46,258 bases of DNA from Clostridiales bacterium (lineage in GTDB: Bacteria; Bacillota; Clostridia; Lachnospirales; JAQSXR01), in assembly GCA_029256575.1 (NCBI GenBank), contig JAQSXR010000014.1:1-46258 (forward strand). Direction: 5' to 3'. The notes under the pieces were generated by a model. It made no database searches, had not been told where the DNA came from, and was given only the letters and a program-made list of their open reading frames with translations. The translations under genes were made by a program, and so were the position numbers. Below are positions 9,607 to 18,290 of this stretch, piece by piece. Every line of letters begins with the position of its first letter. The stretch's first letter is position 1.

Positions 9607-9751
9607 ATCATAATCTCCCTAAATATTTTATTGAGTAAGTATACTATCATCTTATTTTATTTTACACGTTCAAATAGTTTTATGCAATATAAATCAATCA
9701 CGTGAAAGGAGTCAGACAATTATGTATATATAATATTCCAGACATGGAGGA

Positions 9752-9791
9752 ACCGAAGGTGAGCCGCAAACACGGCAAGCTTACCTTCGGT
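9752..9791 (-). terminator. Long two-part hairpin after the sugar-importer operon
   Basis: ACCGAAGGT (9752-9760) pairs perfectly with ACCTTCGGT (9783-9791), and inside it GCCG (9763-9766) pairs with CGGC (9773-9776). It is far more GC-rich than its surroundings and lies 35 bases beyond the permease stop. There is no immediate U-tract on the minus strand, so it may protect the mRNA 3' end as much as terminate. Confidence 0.65.
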
Positions 9792-9825
9792 CATTAAGAA
9801 AATTATTGAGGTATATGAAAATTAG

Positions 9826-11034
9826 TTAATGAGCTTTTTTACGAGTCATAACATCGAATATTACTGCTGTTACTAGAATTGCACCTTTAATTATATATTG
9901 TAATGATGCGCCTGTTCCTATTAAATTCATACCATTTGATAGTGACGCCATAACCAATGCACCTATGATTGATCCAGATACTTTACCAATTCCACCATTT
10001 GCTGAAACTCCACCAACATAAGCTGCTGCAATTGCTTCTAATTCGAGCCCAGCACCGCCTGTTGTAGTTGCAGAACCAAATCTTGAAGCATATAGAATAC
10101 CAGCTAGAGCTGAGAGTAAACCCATTGATGCATAAACGATACAAGTAATTTTCTTTACACTAACTCCCGATAATTCTGCAGCTTCTGCATTACCACCAAC
10201 TCCATAAATATGGCGTCCAAGAGTAGTATTATTCATAACAAAGCTATAGATCAATACCACTACTGCTAAAATAACAACTGTCCATGATAATCCATTAAAC
10301 TTCGATAATGTCCATACAATATATCCGAATGCGATTGAAACAAATGTACATTTCAATATAAACATAGGTAAAGAAATCGTTTCAAAATTATATTTTTTTA
10401 AGTTTCTTCTCTTTATTATTGATGAAATGATCATACCGATAATTGCTACCACACCAATAATCAATGTTAGTATATGTAATCCATCAACTTTAGTAATGTC
10501 CGGTATATATCCTTGACCAATTGCATTAAAAGCTTTGTCTTTGATAACTATTGTTCCTGTCTTCTCAGTAATCAACAGTAACAATCCTCTAAATATAAGC
10601 ATCCCTGCTAGAGTTGTAACAAAAGCCGGAACTCCAACTTTGGAAACTAAATAACCATAAACCAATCCTATAAATACACCTATTGCCAATACCGCTAGTA
10701 TGGTCGTATAACTTCCCATATTATAACTCTTCATTAATATTGCTGCTACTGCTCCACTAAATCCTACTACATATCCTACTGATAAGTCGATATACTTTAT
10801 AATAAGTATTAAAGTCATACCTACCGCTAATACACCGATATACCCCATCTGGTTAATTAAATTACTCATATTTCTTGCAGTAACAAATCCACCATCTGTA
10901 GCAAATGAAAATATAGCGACAATAATTGCTAAAGCAATAAACATTCCGTAATCTCTTACATTTTTCTTAAGCAATACACCTGTTTCTTTACCAAAACCTA
11001 CTACTTCTGTACCCATTCTTTTTACGAGATTCAT
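9826..11034 (-). CDS. mmsB: Sugar ABC importer permease (GguB/MmsB/XylH family)
   Basis: The 402-residue membrane protein forms the channel of a CUT2-type monosaccharide importer. About ten hydrophobic segments are visible. Family blocks include NLINQMGYIGVLAVGMTLILI, IDLSVGYVVGF, KVGVPAFVTTLAGMLIFRGL, GRHIYGVGGNAEAAELSGV and the coupling stretch AAAYVGGVSANGGIGKVSGS, a BPD_transp_2 hallmark. The long insertion between the middle helices (about residues 180-240) is typical of the XylH/MmsB branch, compared with shorter ribose permeases. It is the last gene of the operon, 12 bases after the ATPase stop. Substrate is likely xylose or a related monosaccharide, inferred from the XylF-like sensor genes next door. 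Confidence 0.9.
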   Translation of the reverse strand: MNLVKRMGTEVVGFGKETGVLLKKNVRDYGMFIALAIIVAIFSFATDGGFVTARNMSNLINQMGYIGVLAVGMTLILIIKYIDLSVGYVVGFSGAVAAILMKSYNMGSYTTILAVLAIGVFIGLVYGYLVSKVGVPAFVTTLAGMLIFRGLLLLITEKTGTIVIKDKAFNAIGQGYIPDITKVDGLHILTLIIGVVAIIGMIISSIIKRRNLKKYNFETISLPMFILKCTFVSIAFGYIVWTLSKFNGLSWTVVILAVVVLIYSFVMNNTTLGRHIYGVGGNAEAAELSGVSVKKITCIVYASMGLLSALAGILYASRFGSATTTGGAGLELEAIAAAYVGGVSANGGIGKVSGSIIGALVMASLSNGMNLIGTGASLQYIIKGAILVTAVIFDVMTRKKAH

Positions 11035-11046
11035 TTTCTATCACTC

Positions 11047-12570
11047 CTATACTGTGGCTAGTTTCATTATATTTTCTTCCGTTGCTTCTTCACCATGTAA
11101 TTCGCCTGTTATCTTACCTTCTGCCATAACATATATTCTGTCACTCATACCTATAATCTCTAGTAACTCAGATGAAATCATGATAATACTCATACCTTCT
11201 TCAACAAGCTTATTCATTATAGTGTATATTTCATATTTTGCACCAACATCAATTCCTCTTGTTGGTTCATCTAATATTAATATCTTAGGCGCTACATAGA
11301 GCCATTTTGCAATCGAAACTTTTTGTTGATTTCCACCACTTAGATTTCCAACTTTTTGTTCTATTGACGGAGCTTTAATATTAATTGATTTTTTATAGCT
11401 ATTGGCAACACCAATTTCTTTATTTTTGTTTATTACATTAAACTTTGCTAATTCATTTAAATTAGCTATTGTAATATTTTGCTTTATATCTTGAATTAAT
11501 ATTAATCCATTACGTTTTCTATCTTCGCTTACATATGCAATACCAGCTTTTATAGCTTCTCTCGGATTTCTTAATTCTACTTTTTTACCATCTACGAATA
11601 TTTCTCCCTGAGTCTTATACCCAGTTGTATTACCAAATATACTTAGTGCAAGTTCTGTTCTTCCTGCTCCCATTAATCCAGCAATTCCTATTATTTCACC
11701 TTTTTTTACATTAACATTAATATTGTCTAACATTTTTCGATTCATTTTATGTTCAACGGCACTCCATCCCTTAATTTCAAGGCATACGTCACCAAACTGT
11801 TCAATATTTCTTGGCGGATATATGTTTTCAATTTCACGTCCAACCATGTTTTTAATAATTTCATTTTCTGTTATTTCATGTTCTCGTTTATCTAAAGAAC
11901 ATATTGTTTTTCCATCTCTAAGTATTGTAATTGTGTCTGCAATACTTAATACCTCTTTCAATTTATGAGAAATCATAATAGACGTAACTCCTTGTTTCTT
12001 AAGATCTCTTAATATTTCTAATAGGTTCTTGCTATCATCTTCATTAAGTGCTGCTGTTGGCTCATCAAGAATTAATAATTTTACATCCTTGCTTAATGCC
12101 TTCGCAATTTCAACCAATTGTTGTTTACCAACCCCAAGTTCTTTTAGCTTTGTAGAAGGGTTAATATTAATTCTAACTTTTTGTAGCATTTCTCTTGCTT
12201 TAATAATCGTTTCATTTTGATTAATTGTAATACCTTTTTTAATTTCGTGACCAAAGTATATATTTTCATATAAAGTTAGTTCAGGAAACAATGCAAGCTC
12301 TTGATAGATGATTGCAATACCTGTTGCTTCACTATCCGATATATTCTTAAATTGCTGTACCTCGCCCTTATAAACTATATTTCCTTCGTAAGTACCATGT
12401 GGGTATACACCTGAAAGAACCTTCATCAGCGTAGATTTTCCAGCACCATTTTCACCTACTAAACAATGTATTTCTCCTTCTTTAACTTTGAAATTAACGT
12501 TGTTTAGGGCTTTAACGCCCGGAAAAGTCTTTGTTATTGCTTTCATTTCTAATATATTATTACTATTCAT
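11047..12570 (-). CDS. mmsA: Sugar ABC importer double ATPase (GguA/MmsA/XylG family)
   Basis: A 507-residue energising subunit with two fused ABC cassettes, as usual for CUT2 sugar importers. The first has Walker A GENGAGKST, a Q-loop at YQELALFPELT, signature LGVGKQQLVEIAKAL and Walker B LLILDEPTAAL. The second has the normal CUT2 degenerate P-loop GLMGAGRTEL, signature LSGGNQQKVSIAKWL and Walker B ILILDEPTRGID. I start at 12570, where an AGAGGAG precedes the ATG by 7 bases; the longer in-frame ATG at 12600 has no ribosome binding site. A processing-type hairpin lies between it and the upstream binding-protein gene, which would allow more binding protein than ATPase. Confidence 0.93.
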   Translation of the reverse strand: MNSNNILEMKAITKTFPGVKALNNVNFKVKEGEIHCLVGENGAGKSTLMKVLSGVYPHGTYEGNIVYKGEVQQFKNISDSEATGIAIIYQELALFPELTLYENIYFGHEIKKGITINQNETIIKAREMLQKVRININPSTKLKELGVGKQQLVEIAKALSKDVKLLILDEPTAALNEDDSKNLLEILRDLKKQGVTSIMISHKLKEVLSIADTITILRDGKTICSLDKREHEITENEIIKNMVGREIENIYPPRNIEQFGDVCLEIKGWSAVEHKMNRKMLDNINVNVKKGEIIGIAGLMGAGRTELALSIFGNTTGYKTQGEIFVDGKKVELRNPREAIKAGIAYVSEDRKRNGLILIQDIKQNITIANLNELAKFNVINKNKEIGVANSYKKSINIKAPSIEQKVGNLSGGNQQKVSIAKWLYVAPKILILDEPTRGIDVGAKYEIYTIMNKLVEEGMSIIMISSELLEIIGMSDRIYVMAEGKITGELHGEEATEENIMKLATV

Positions 12571-12623
12571 ATCCAATCTCCTCTGCTGAGATTTATTCAT
12601 TTATATGCCAACTATATGGCGTT

Positions 12624-12669
12624 GTAGGGGAATAATTCTGATTAAATACCAATCAAAATATTCTCCTAC
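12624..12669 (-). terminator. Intercistronic hairpin between binding-protein and ATPase genes
   Basis: GTAGGGGAATA at 12624-12634 pairs with TATTCTCCTAC at 12659-12669 (one G-U pair), with further pairing inside (CTGATT/AATCA). There is no U-tract. Such stems in ABC operons typically stabilise the upstream binding-protein message or partly attenuate transcription; that role is inferred here. Confidence 0.65.
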
Positions 12670-12689
12670 TAAGCCTTTGTTAATCTAAA

Positions 12690-13850
12690 TTATTTTAATC
12701 CTGTAAATTCTGATGCTTCATAATATCCTGAATCAATAATTGCTTCTTTAACATTACTTTGAACTACAACTACAACTTCAGTTTGTTTTGCTTTTACATC
12801 AATTACTCCATTGTTATAAGTTCCTGTAGTTTCTGGAGTTTTGCCTTCTAGAACTAATACAGCCATATCAATAGAATCTTTTACAAGTGTACGAACATCT
12901 TTAAATACTGTCATTGATTGAATTCCATCAATGATATATTGGATAGAAGCTTTTTCTGCATCTTGACCTGTTATAGAGATTTCTGTAACGTCAGGATCTG
13001 CTAAGTATGTGTCAGCTATAGAACGAGCTGTTCCATCGTTTGGAGCAAGTATAAATACTTTTCCTTTATCAGCTGCAGTTGCATTTGTTAAATGTGCTTC
13101 TGATTTGTTTTTTGCTTCACTAAAGTCCCAGTTAGTTGTAACTTGGCCAATAATTTTACTCATTTCTTCACGAGTAAGTGTTGCTTTATCTTGTAATGCT
13201 ACTGCTTCACTAGAATTTTTAATTACAAAAGTTCCATCAGCAATCTTAGGTTGAAGAACACTCCAAGCGCCTTCAAAGAAGATAAATGCGTTGTTATCTG
13301 TTGCTGCACCTGCATATAAGTATAATGGATTTCCAGTTCCAGTTGCTTTACCAACAAGGTATTGACCTTGAGCTGCGCCTACTGAGAAACTATCAAAAGT
13401 TACATAATAATCAACACTGTCAGTATCTGTAATCAATCTGTCATAAGATATTACTGTAACGCCTTCACTCTTAGCTAAGTCAATAGCTGAAGCTGCTGCT
13501 GCACCATCTTGTGGACAGATAATAAGAACTTTAATTCCTTGAGCTAATAATGCTTCTACATTTTCCTTTTCCTTTGCAGAAGAACCTTGGCTAAATAAAA
13601 TTTCTACTGAATAATTTCTTTCAGCAAGAGCTTCTTTAAATCTTGTTTCATCTTGAACCCATCTTGGTTCGTCTTTTGTTGGAAGAACTATACCAACATC
13701 GATTGTGCTTTTGTCTTCAGGAGTTTCAGTTTCTACTTGTGTTTCTGTTTTTGTTTCAGTATCATCTTTTACCGGATCTTTATCCTCTTTACATCCAACT
13801 AGTGCAAATGTGAGAACTAATGCTAGTAATACTGCTAAAATCTTTTTCAT
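12690..13850 (-). CDS. chvE: ChvE-like sugar-binding lipoprotein of ABC importer
   Basis: The 386-residue extracellular ligand-binding component. It has a lipoprotein signal with lipobox ALVGC (Cys20), then an acidic Thr/Glu-rich linker (about 21-50) and a type-1 periplasmic-binding fold. Family blocks are DIGIVLPTKDEPRWVQDE, VISYDRLI, YYVTFDSFSVGAAQGQYL, ATDNNAFIFFEGAWSVLQP, TGQDAEKASIQYIIDGIQ and TVFKDVR, as in ChvE/multiple-monosaccharide binding proteins. It starts its own transcript after a terminator and precedes the ATPase and permease genes. Specificity cannot be read with certainty; the YDRL and TGQDAE positions line the pocket in xylose/glucose/arabinose binders. Confidence 0.9.
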   Translation of the reverse strand: MKKILAVLLALVLTFALVGCKEDKDPVKDDTETKTETQVETETPEDKSTIDVGIVLPTKDEPRWVQDETRFKEALAERNYSVEILFSQGSSAKEKENVEALLAQGIKVLIICPQDGAAAASAIDLAKSEGVTVISYDRLITDTDSVDYYVTFDSFSVGAAQGQYLVGKATGTGNPLYLYAGAATDNNAFIFFEGAWSVLQPKIADGTFVIKNSSEAVALQDKATLTREEMSKIIGQVTTNWDFSEAKNKSEAHLTNATAADKGKVFILAPNDGTARSIADTYLADPDVTEISITGQDAEKASIQYIIDGIQSMTVFKDVRTLVKDSIDMAVLVLEGKTPETTGTYNNGVIDVKAKQTEVVVVVQSNVKEAIIDSGYYEASEFTGLK

Positions 13851-13922
13851 TTTGTTACCCCTTCCTTTAATTCGGATTATTAGTTTCGAAAGAGATTCAA
13901 CCCCGTCTCTTCCAGTAACTTA

Positions 13923-13951
13923 ATGATACATTTATTTGTCCAACTATACAA
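13923..13951 (-). promoter_or_regulatory. Promoter of the chvE-mmsA-mmsB operon
   Basis: TTGTAT (plus 13946-13951) and TATCAT (plus 13923-13928) are 17 bases apart on the minus strand, in the gap after the xylF terminator. The leader is about 65 bases. Both boxes are imperfect, which fits a promoter needing an activator such as the YesN-type regulator encoded just upstream; that link is inferred. Confidence 0.5.
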
Positions 13952-14028
13952 TAAACTAAGTTGCTGTCCGATATGAATTTATTGTTGCAGAAAATGAATT
14001 CAAAATATGAGAGGAAATAATTTTCGCA

Positions 14029-14070
14029 AAAAAATACAGATACAAGTATTCACCTATATCTGTATTTTTT
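14029..14070 (-). terminator. Strong terminator ending the sensor-xylF operon
   Basis: AATACAGATA in the left arm (to 14042) and TATCTGTATTTTTT (14057-14070) form a perfect A/T-flanked stem with a 14-base loop. On the minus strand it ends in seven T residues. It separates the sensing operon from the importer operon. Confidence 0.9.
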
Positions 14071-14083
14071 CAATTGTTCATTC

Positions 14084-15139
14084 TTAATCTGCATCTTCTC
14101 GGTATACATCTTCCTTAAGATGAAATCCATCTTTTATTACTGTATCATCAATGTTGTCTTTCGTTACTGCGATTACATCAATCATTACATAAGGAATATT
14201 ATATGTACCATCATTGATTGTTAATTCATAATCAAGTTTTTTATCATTCAGCAATTCTTCACAAACATAAATTGTTTCTTCAACTAAATTCTTAATCGGT
14301 TTATAGATGGTTAAAAGTTGTGTTCCAGATACGATTCTTTGACAAGCTGCAAGATCCGCATCATGCCCCCCTACCAATATCTCTCCTGTTAATCTTGCTT
14401 CAGAAAGTGCATCAATGGTTCCCCACGCCAATGAATCATTCGCAGCTATAATAGCATTAACTTTTCCAGGGTTACCTTTTATTGCAGAAGAAACAAATTC
14501 ATAAGCGGTTTCTCTCGTCCAATTGTCTACCCAAGTTTCCGCTACAATTGATATTTTCCCATTTTCTACATATGGTTTTAGTTCTTTCATATATCCTTCA
14601 TTAAACATGATACTATTATTATCATCCTCGGATCCGTTCAGAACAATATAACCCCCTTCAGGCATTTCACTTATTATTCCTTTTGCAAGTAAACTTCCTA
14701 CTTTTACATTATCAAATGATATATAAGCATCAACATCTGAATTTCTAATTAGTCTATCATATGATATTACTGGGATATCTTCCTTCTTTGCCAATTCAAC
14801 TGCACGTGCTGCATCATCAGCATCATGAGGTGCGATTACTAATATGTCTATCCCCCGTTCAACCATATCTCTAACCTGCTCATACTGCAAATCTTTATCA
14901 TTATTAGCATTTGTTACTATTACTTCATATCCTGCTTCATTCGCCTTTGCAACAAAAATGTCTCTATCACGTAACCACCTATCCTCCTTAAAAGTTGCAA
15001 GTGAAAATCCAATTAACAACTTAGAATCTTTGCCATTATTGCGATTATCGTTATTCTTTGTGCAGCTCGAAAGCGTAACAATAATTAATAAAAAAACTAG
15101 AATACTACTCATTGATAATTTCTGATTTCCATTTTTCAT
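14084..15139 (-). CDS. xylF: XylF-like D-xylose-binding lipoprotein
   Basis: A 351-residue binding protein with a lipoprotein signal peptide (lipobox LSSC, Cys26). It matches E. coli XylF block by block: IGFSLATFKEDRWLRDRDIF, VISYDRLIRNSDVDAYISFDN, VGSLLAKGI, DDNNSIMFNEGYMKELKPYV, the tryptophan pair in VDNWTRET, NDSLAWGTIDALSE and GHDADLAACQRIVSGTQ. It probably captures xylose at the cell surface. It is the last gene of the sensor operon, only 7 bases after the regulator stop, with a G-rich ribosome binding site overlapping that stop. It has no ATPase or permease of its own in this transcript and so probably feeds the MmsA/MmsB importer next door. Function by family is strong; the partner is inferred. 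Confidence 0.88.
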   Translation of the reverse strand: MKNGNQKLSMSSILVFLLIIVTLSSCTKNNDNRNNGKDSKLLIGFSLATFKEDRWLRDRDIFVAKANEAGYEVIVTNANNDKDLQYEQVRDMVERGIDILVIAPHDADDAARAVELAKKEDIPVISYDRLIRNSDVDAYISFDNVKVGSLLAKGIISEMPEGGYIVLNGSEDDNNSIMFNEGYMKELKPYVENGKISIVAETWVDNWTRETAYEFVSSAIKGNPGKVNAIIAANDSLAWGTIDALSEARLTGEILVGGHDADLAACQRIVSGTQLLTIYKPIKNLVEETIYVCEELLNDKKLDYELTINDGTYNIPYVMIDVIAVTKDNIDDTVIKDGFHLKEDVYREDAD

Positions 15140-15146
15140 TTAATCT

Positions 15147-16742
15147 CTACCCCCCATTGTATTCTTTATATTCTGTTGCCGTTACCCCAACAATTTTTTT
15201 AAATAGTTTTGAAAAATAATTTGGATCCGTATAACCAACTAACCTGGATATTTCTTTAATTGAAACTTCCCCATTCCCCAAATATTCTTTCGCCTTCTCA
15301 ATTCGAATATTAGTTAATTTGTCAATAAAGTTTATCCCAGTTTCATCTTTATAAAAATGACTAAAATAGTAAGGACTTAGGTTTACAGCTCTTGCAATAT
15401 CATCCAAAGCTATATCTTCTCCGAAATTATCTTGCATATATTTATCTGCTATTTCAATAATAGAATTAGTTTTCTTTTGTTTACTTGAAGCTATCTGACA
15501 TACAGTCTCTTCAATGTACTTTTTACAAATGGTCTTTAATACGTTTATATTATATGCTTGTATTATTTCAGAAAGGACAATATTATAATCTTTGATTCCT
15601 TTATTCCATCGATTTGTAAACCCTATTATAAGTAAAATGCACTTATTCTTAAGTGTGTCAAAATCAATGCTTTCATCTTTACACAATGTAACATAATATT
15701 TCTCAAAAGAAATTAGTGTATTGTTAACATCCCCCTGTGCAGCATTTTGATAAATGTCTTTATCCGAAACCTCTTCATATTCCGTGCAAATTTCTATGGT
15801 ATCTTCAATTATATCTTGGATATGCATAATTGTACTATCATCATCAATCTTAGTTACCTGTCTCAAGGCTTGTAATGCCTCGTGATAAGACTTTTTTGCT
15901 TTATTTAAATTATCATAAAAGCTTCCAATTCCTATATATATATCAGAATAATGAATCTTTGCTCTTTGATAAAAACCCCTAGCAATTCTATCTGCAGCAA
16001 CTTTTTGATCATACTCACTATTTCTAACATCATCTAAGACATAGACAATAATTCGATTTAGCATCATTGGCCCAATTACACAGTTGCATGAAGACTTTAA
16101 AATATCTCTGTAGTTATTATACAGTTTTTGATTCTTAACCCCTGCTCCGATTCTATTTGTAATCTTTCCATCGTCTTTTTCACCAAACTCAATTACTAAA
16201 ACGTATCCCCCAACCTTTTCATAATCAAATAGTTTTCGGAAGTAATTAAGTTCAACCGTATTGTCCTCCATCATACACAAAGAGTTAATAAACCCATTTT
16301 CTAGAATCGGTATAACTAATTCTATCTTTTCTTTCAGTTCTGTTTCTCTTCTTAATGATTCTCTTTTTGACTCGATTACTTTAATTACTTTATTTAGCGC
16401 TTCTGTTAGCTTTTCTTCTCTTACCGGCTTTAGTATATACTCATCAACCCCTATTGCAACAGCCTCTACTGCATAATCAAAATAATCAAAGGCAGAAGTA
16501 ACGATAAATCTTACCTCTGGATTAACTTTTCGTATCTGCCTCATAGCTTCAAGGCCATTAATCCCCGGCATGTTAATATCCATTAATATAATATCAGGCC
16601 TAGAATAATATGATTTCTCTATAGCATCACGACCAGAACGAGCCTTTTCAGCAATTTCAATCGTAGTAAAGTTGTTTTTTATTATGAATTCAATTGACTG
16701 TATCGCAATTGGTTCGTCATCGACTATTAATGCTCTGTACAT
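15147..16742 (-). CDS. YesN-type response regulator, receiver plus AraC-type DNA-binding domain
   Basis: The 531-residue transcription regulator has a receiver domain at 1-125: acidic pair in VDDEP, phosphoacceptor Asp55 in IILMDINMPG, Ser/Thr in IVTSAFD and Lys105 in ILKPV. The long middle region (about 130-420) has no recognised motif, typical of YesN. The C-terminal AraC-type double helix-turn-helix spans about 430-530 (DIARAVNLSPYYFSHFYKDETG, ISRLVGYTDPNYFSKLFKK). The start at 16742 is the second of two adjacent ATGs; the first, at 16745, lies too close to the AAGGAGG site. It is co-transcribed with the kinase upstream (26 bases apart). It probably activates the neighbouring importer operon. 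Confidence 0.92.
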   Translation of the reverse strand: MYRALIVDDEPIAIQSIEFIIKNNFTTIEIAEKARSGRDAIEKSYYSRPDIILMDINMPGINGLEAMRQIRKVNPEVRFIVTSAFDYFDYAVEAVAIGVDEYILKPVREEKLTEALNKVIKVIESKRESLRRETELKEKIELVIPILENGFINSLCMMEDNTVELNYFRKLFDYEKVGGYVLVIEFGEKDDGKITNRIGAGVKNQKLYNNYRDILKSSCNCVIGPMMLNRIIVYVLDDVRNSEYDQKVAADRIARGFYQRAKIHYSDIYIGIGSFYDNLNKAKKSYHEALQALRQVTKIDDDSTIMHIQDIIEDTIEICTEYEEVSDKDIYQNAAQGDVNNTLISFEKYYVTLCKDESIDFDTLKNKCILLIIGFTNRWNKGIKDYNIVLSEIIQAYNINVLKTICKKYIEETVCQIASSKQKKTNSIIEIADKYMQDNFGEDIALDDIARAVNLSPYYFSHFYKDETGINFIDKLTNIRIEKAKEYLGNGEVSIKEISRLVGYTDPNYFSKLFKKIVGVTATEYKEYNGG

Positions 16743-16768
16743 CATAACCCTCCTTGTTTTATAGCGAA

Positions 16769-18271
16769 TTATATATTTTTAATTAGTTTTGGCACCTTTA
16801 TAATAAATTTTGTTTTACCATCTTCACATTCAATATTCAGAACATCAGTCTTATTAAAATACAATCTTAATCTTTGAAGCACATTATCTACTCCAATGCC
16901 TGTTGTATGTCCTATTTTAGCTTTCTTAGTGACCCCTTTTTGGTTTGTTGTATATAGGAGCTCTTTAATCCTTTCTTTCGTAATACCTTTCCCGTTATCT
17001 ATAATATAAATATATATACTTTCTGAATCCTCTCGGAATTCCAGATTAATTTCCCCGCCATTTTCGCATTCGCTTATTCCATGAATATATGCATTTTCAA
17101 CTAGTGGTTGTAGCGTCATTCGTGGGATTTCCGTATCTAATAACGATTCATCGCAATATATTTTACTATCGAAAGCAATTCCATCTCCAAACCTAGTTTG
17201 TAACAAATTTATATATGCAACCACATTATTGATTTCATCTTTTATTGTCGTTCTTGTTTCTAACCCTTTTAAGTTATATCTAAAAATATCAGCTACATTT
17301 TCCAAATAAGAGCACGTTATCTTATCTCCTTGAAGCATAGCTATCTTGGCACCAATATTAATTGTATTAAAAATAAAATGTGGATTTACCTGTGACTGTA
17401 GTGCTAAGAGTTCGGATTCCTTAAGAGCATGTTCCATTTTCAAATTATTTAATCTCTGTTTATTAAAAGATTTTTCTAGTCTACGCTTTTCTTCGATTTG
17501 ATCTACATATTCCTTAATATTAATTACCATCAAATTGAAAGCTCTATACAGTACATCTATTTCACCACTGATATTTGCAGGTGGAATATGAACTTCAAAG
17601 TTACCATACGATATTTCCTTCGCATACTCTGAAAGTTTCACTATAGGTCTTGTTATTTCATAACTAAAAATAATAATTGCAATGATAACAAAGCTAATGG
17701 ATACTCCTAATAAAATATTATTGAAATATGTAGTTGCATATTCCTTATCTCTTATATCTTCATATTTAGAAGAACTATCAATAAGATCACCACTCATTAT
17801 TCCTTCAATATAACTAGTAATATATTTATTTTGCCTTACTGTGTTTTTATAGGCTTCCGTATATACCTCTATATTTCTACCTCTTTTAGCATTTACTGCT
17901 CGATCTGCTTCTATTAAGTAGTTATTTATCATATTGGCAATATTTTTTAATTTGATTCCTCTTTCAGAATAAGAAGAGTTGTCCATTATCTTATTAGCAT
18001 TTCTTGAAATTATATTTGTATGATCGTAAAAAGAAAGAAGGCTCTCAGAACTATTTGTTGATAAATATATCTCAAGTTCTTGGCCAATCGCACCTATTTC
18101 TTCGTATACCACTGTAAGCTCTAAATTTTTCTCAAACATACTCGCAGTATCAGTTATTATCATATGTGATGAAACATAAGAATACATCCCTGACATACTC
18201 GAGATTAATACTGCCATTATAAAGAAGGCTATTAACTTTGTTCTATATTTCGTTTGCCTTGTTCTCAACAT
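16769..18271 (-). CDS. YesM/LytS-type sensor histidine kinase
   Basis: A 500-residue membrane kinase. A first membrane helix (about 11-32), an alpha-helical extracellular sensor (about 35-180) and a second helix (about 184-205) are followed by a HAMP domain (ITRPIVKLSEYAKEISYGNF), a coiled-coil linker, the His_kinase domain with phosphoacceptor His298 in QVNPHFIFNTI, and an ATPase domain (LVENAYIHG, DNGKGI, GIGVDNVLQRL). No sugar-binding domain of its own is present, consistent with sensing through the anchored binding protein encoded immediately upstream, as in the XylFII-LytS pair of Clostridium beijerinckii. A GGGAGG lies 9 bases before the ATG. It is the second gene of a four-gene operon. 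Confidence 0.92.
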   Translation of the reverse strand: MLRTRQTKYRTKLIAFFIMAVLISSMSGMYSYVSSHMIITDTASMFEKNLELTVVYEEIGAIGQELEIYLSTNSSESLLSFYDHTNIISRNANKIMDNSSYSERGIKLKNIANMINNYLIEADRAVNAKRGRNIEVYTEAYKNTVRQNKYITSYIEGIMSGDLIDSSSKYEDIRDKEYATTYFNNILLGVSISFVIIAIIIFSYEITRPIVKLSEYAKEISYGNFEVHIPPANISGEIDVLYRAFNLMVINIKEYVDQIEEKRRLEKSFNKQRLNNLKMEHALKESELLALQSQVNPHFIFNTINIGAKIAMLQGDKITCSYLENVADIFRYNLKGLETRTTIKDEINNVVAYINLLQTRFGDGIAFDSKIYCDESLLDTEIPRMTLQPLVENAYIHGISECENGGEINLEFREDSESIYIYIIDNGKGITKERIKELLYTTNQKGVTKKAKIGHTTGIGVDNVLQRLRLYFNKTDVLNIECEDGKTKFIIKVPKLIKNI

Positions 18272-18290
18272 CCGTCATTTCCTCCCAAAG

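Noticed and set aside
9720-9800. Riboswitch-like structured RNA on the plus strand
   Set aside because: The hairpin is strong, but no plus-strand gene follows and no conserved aptamer motif is seen; its place after the permease stop fits a 3' end structure.
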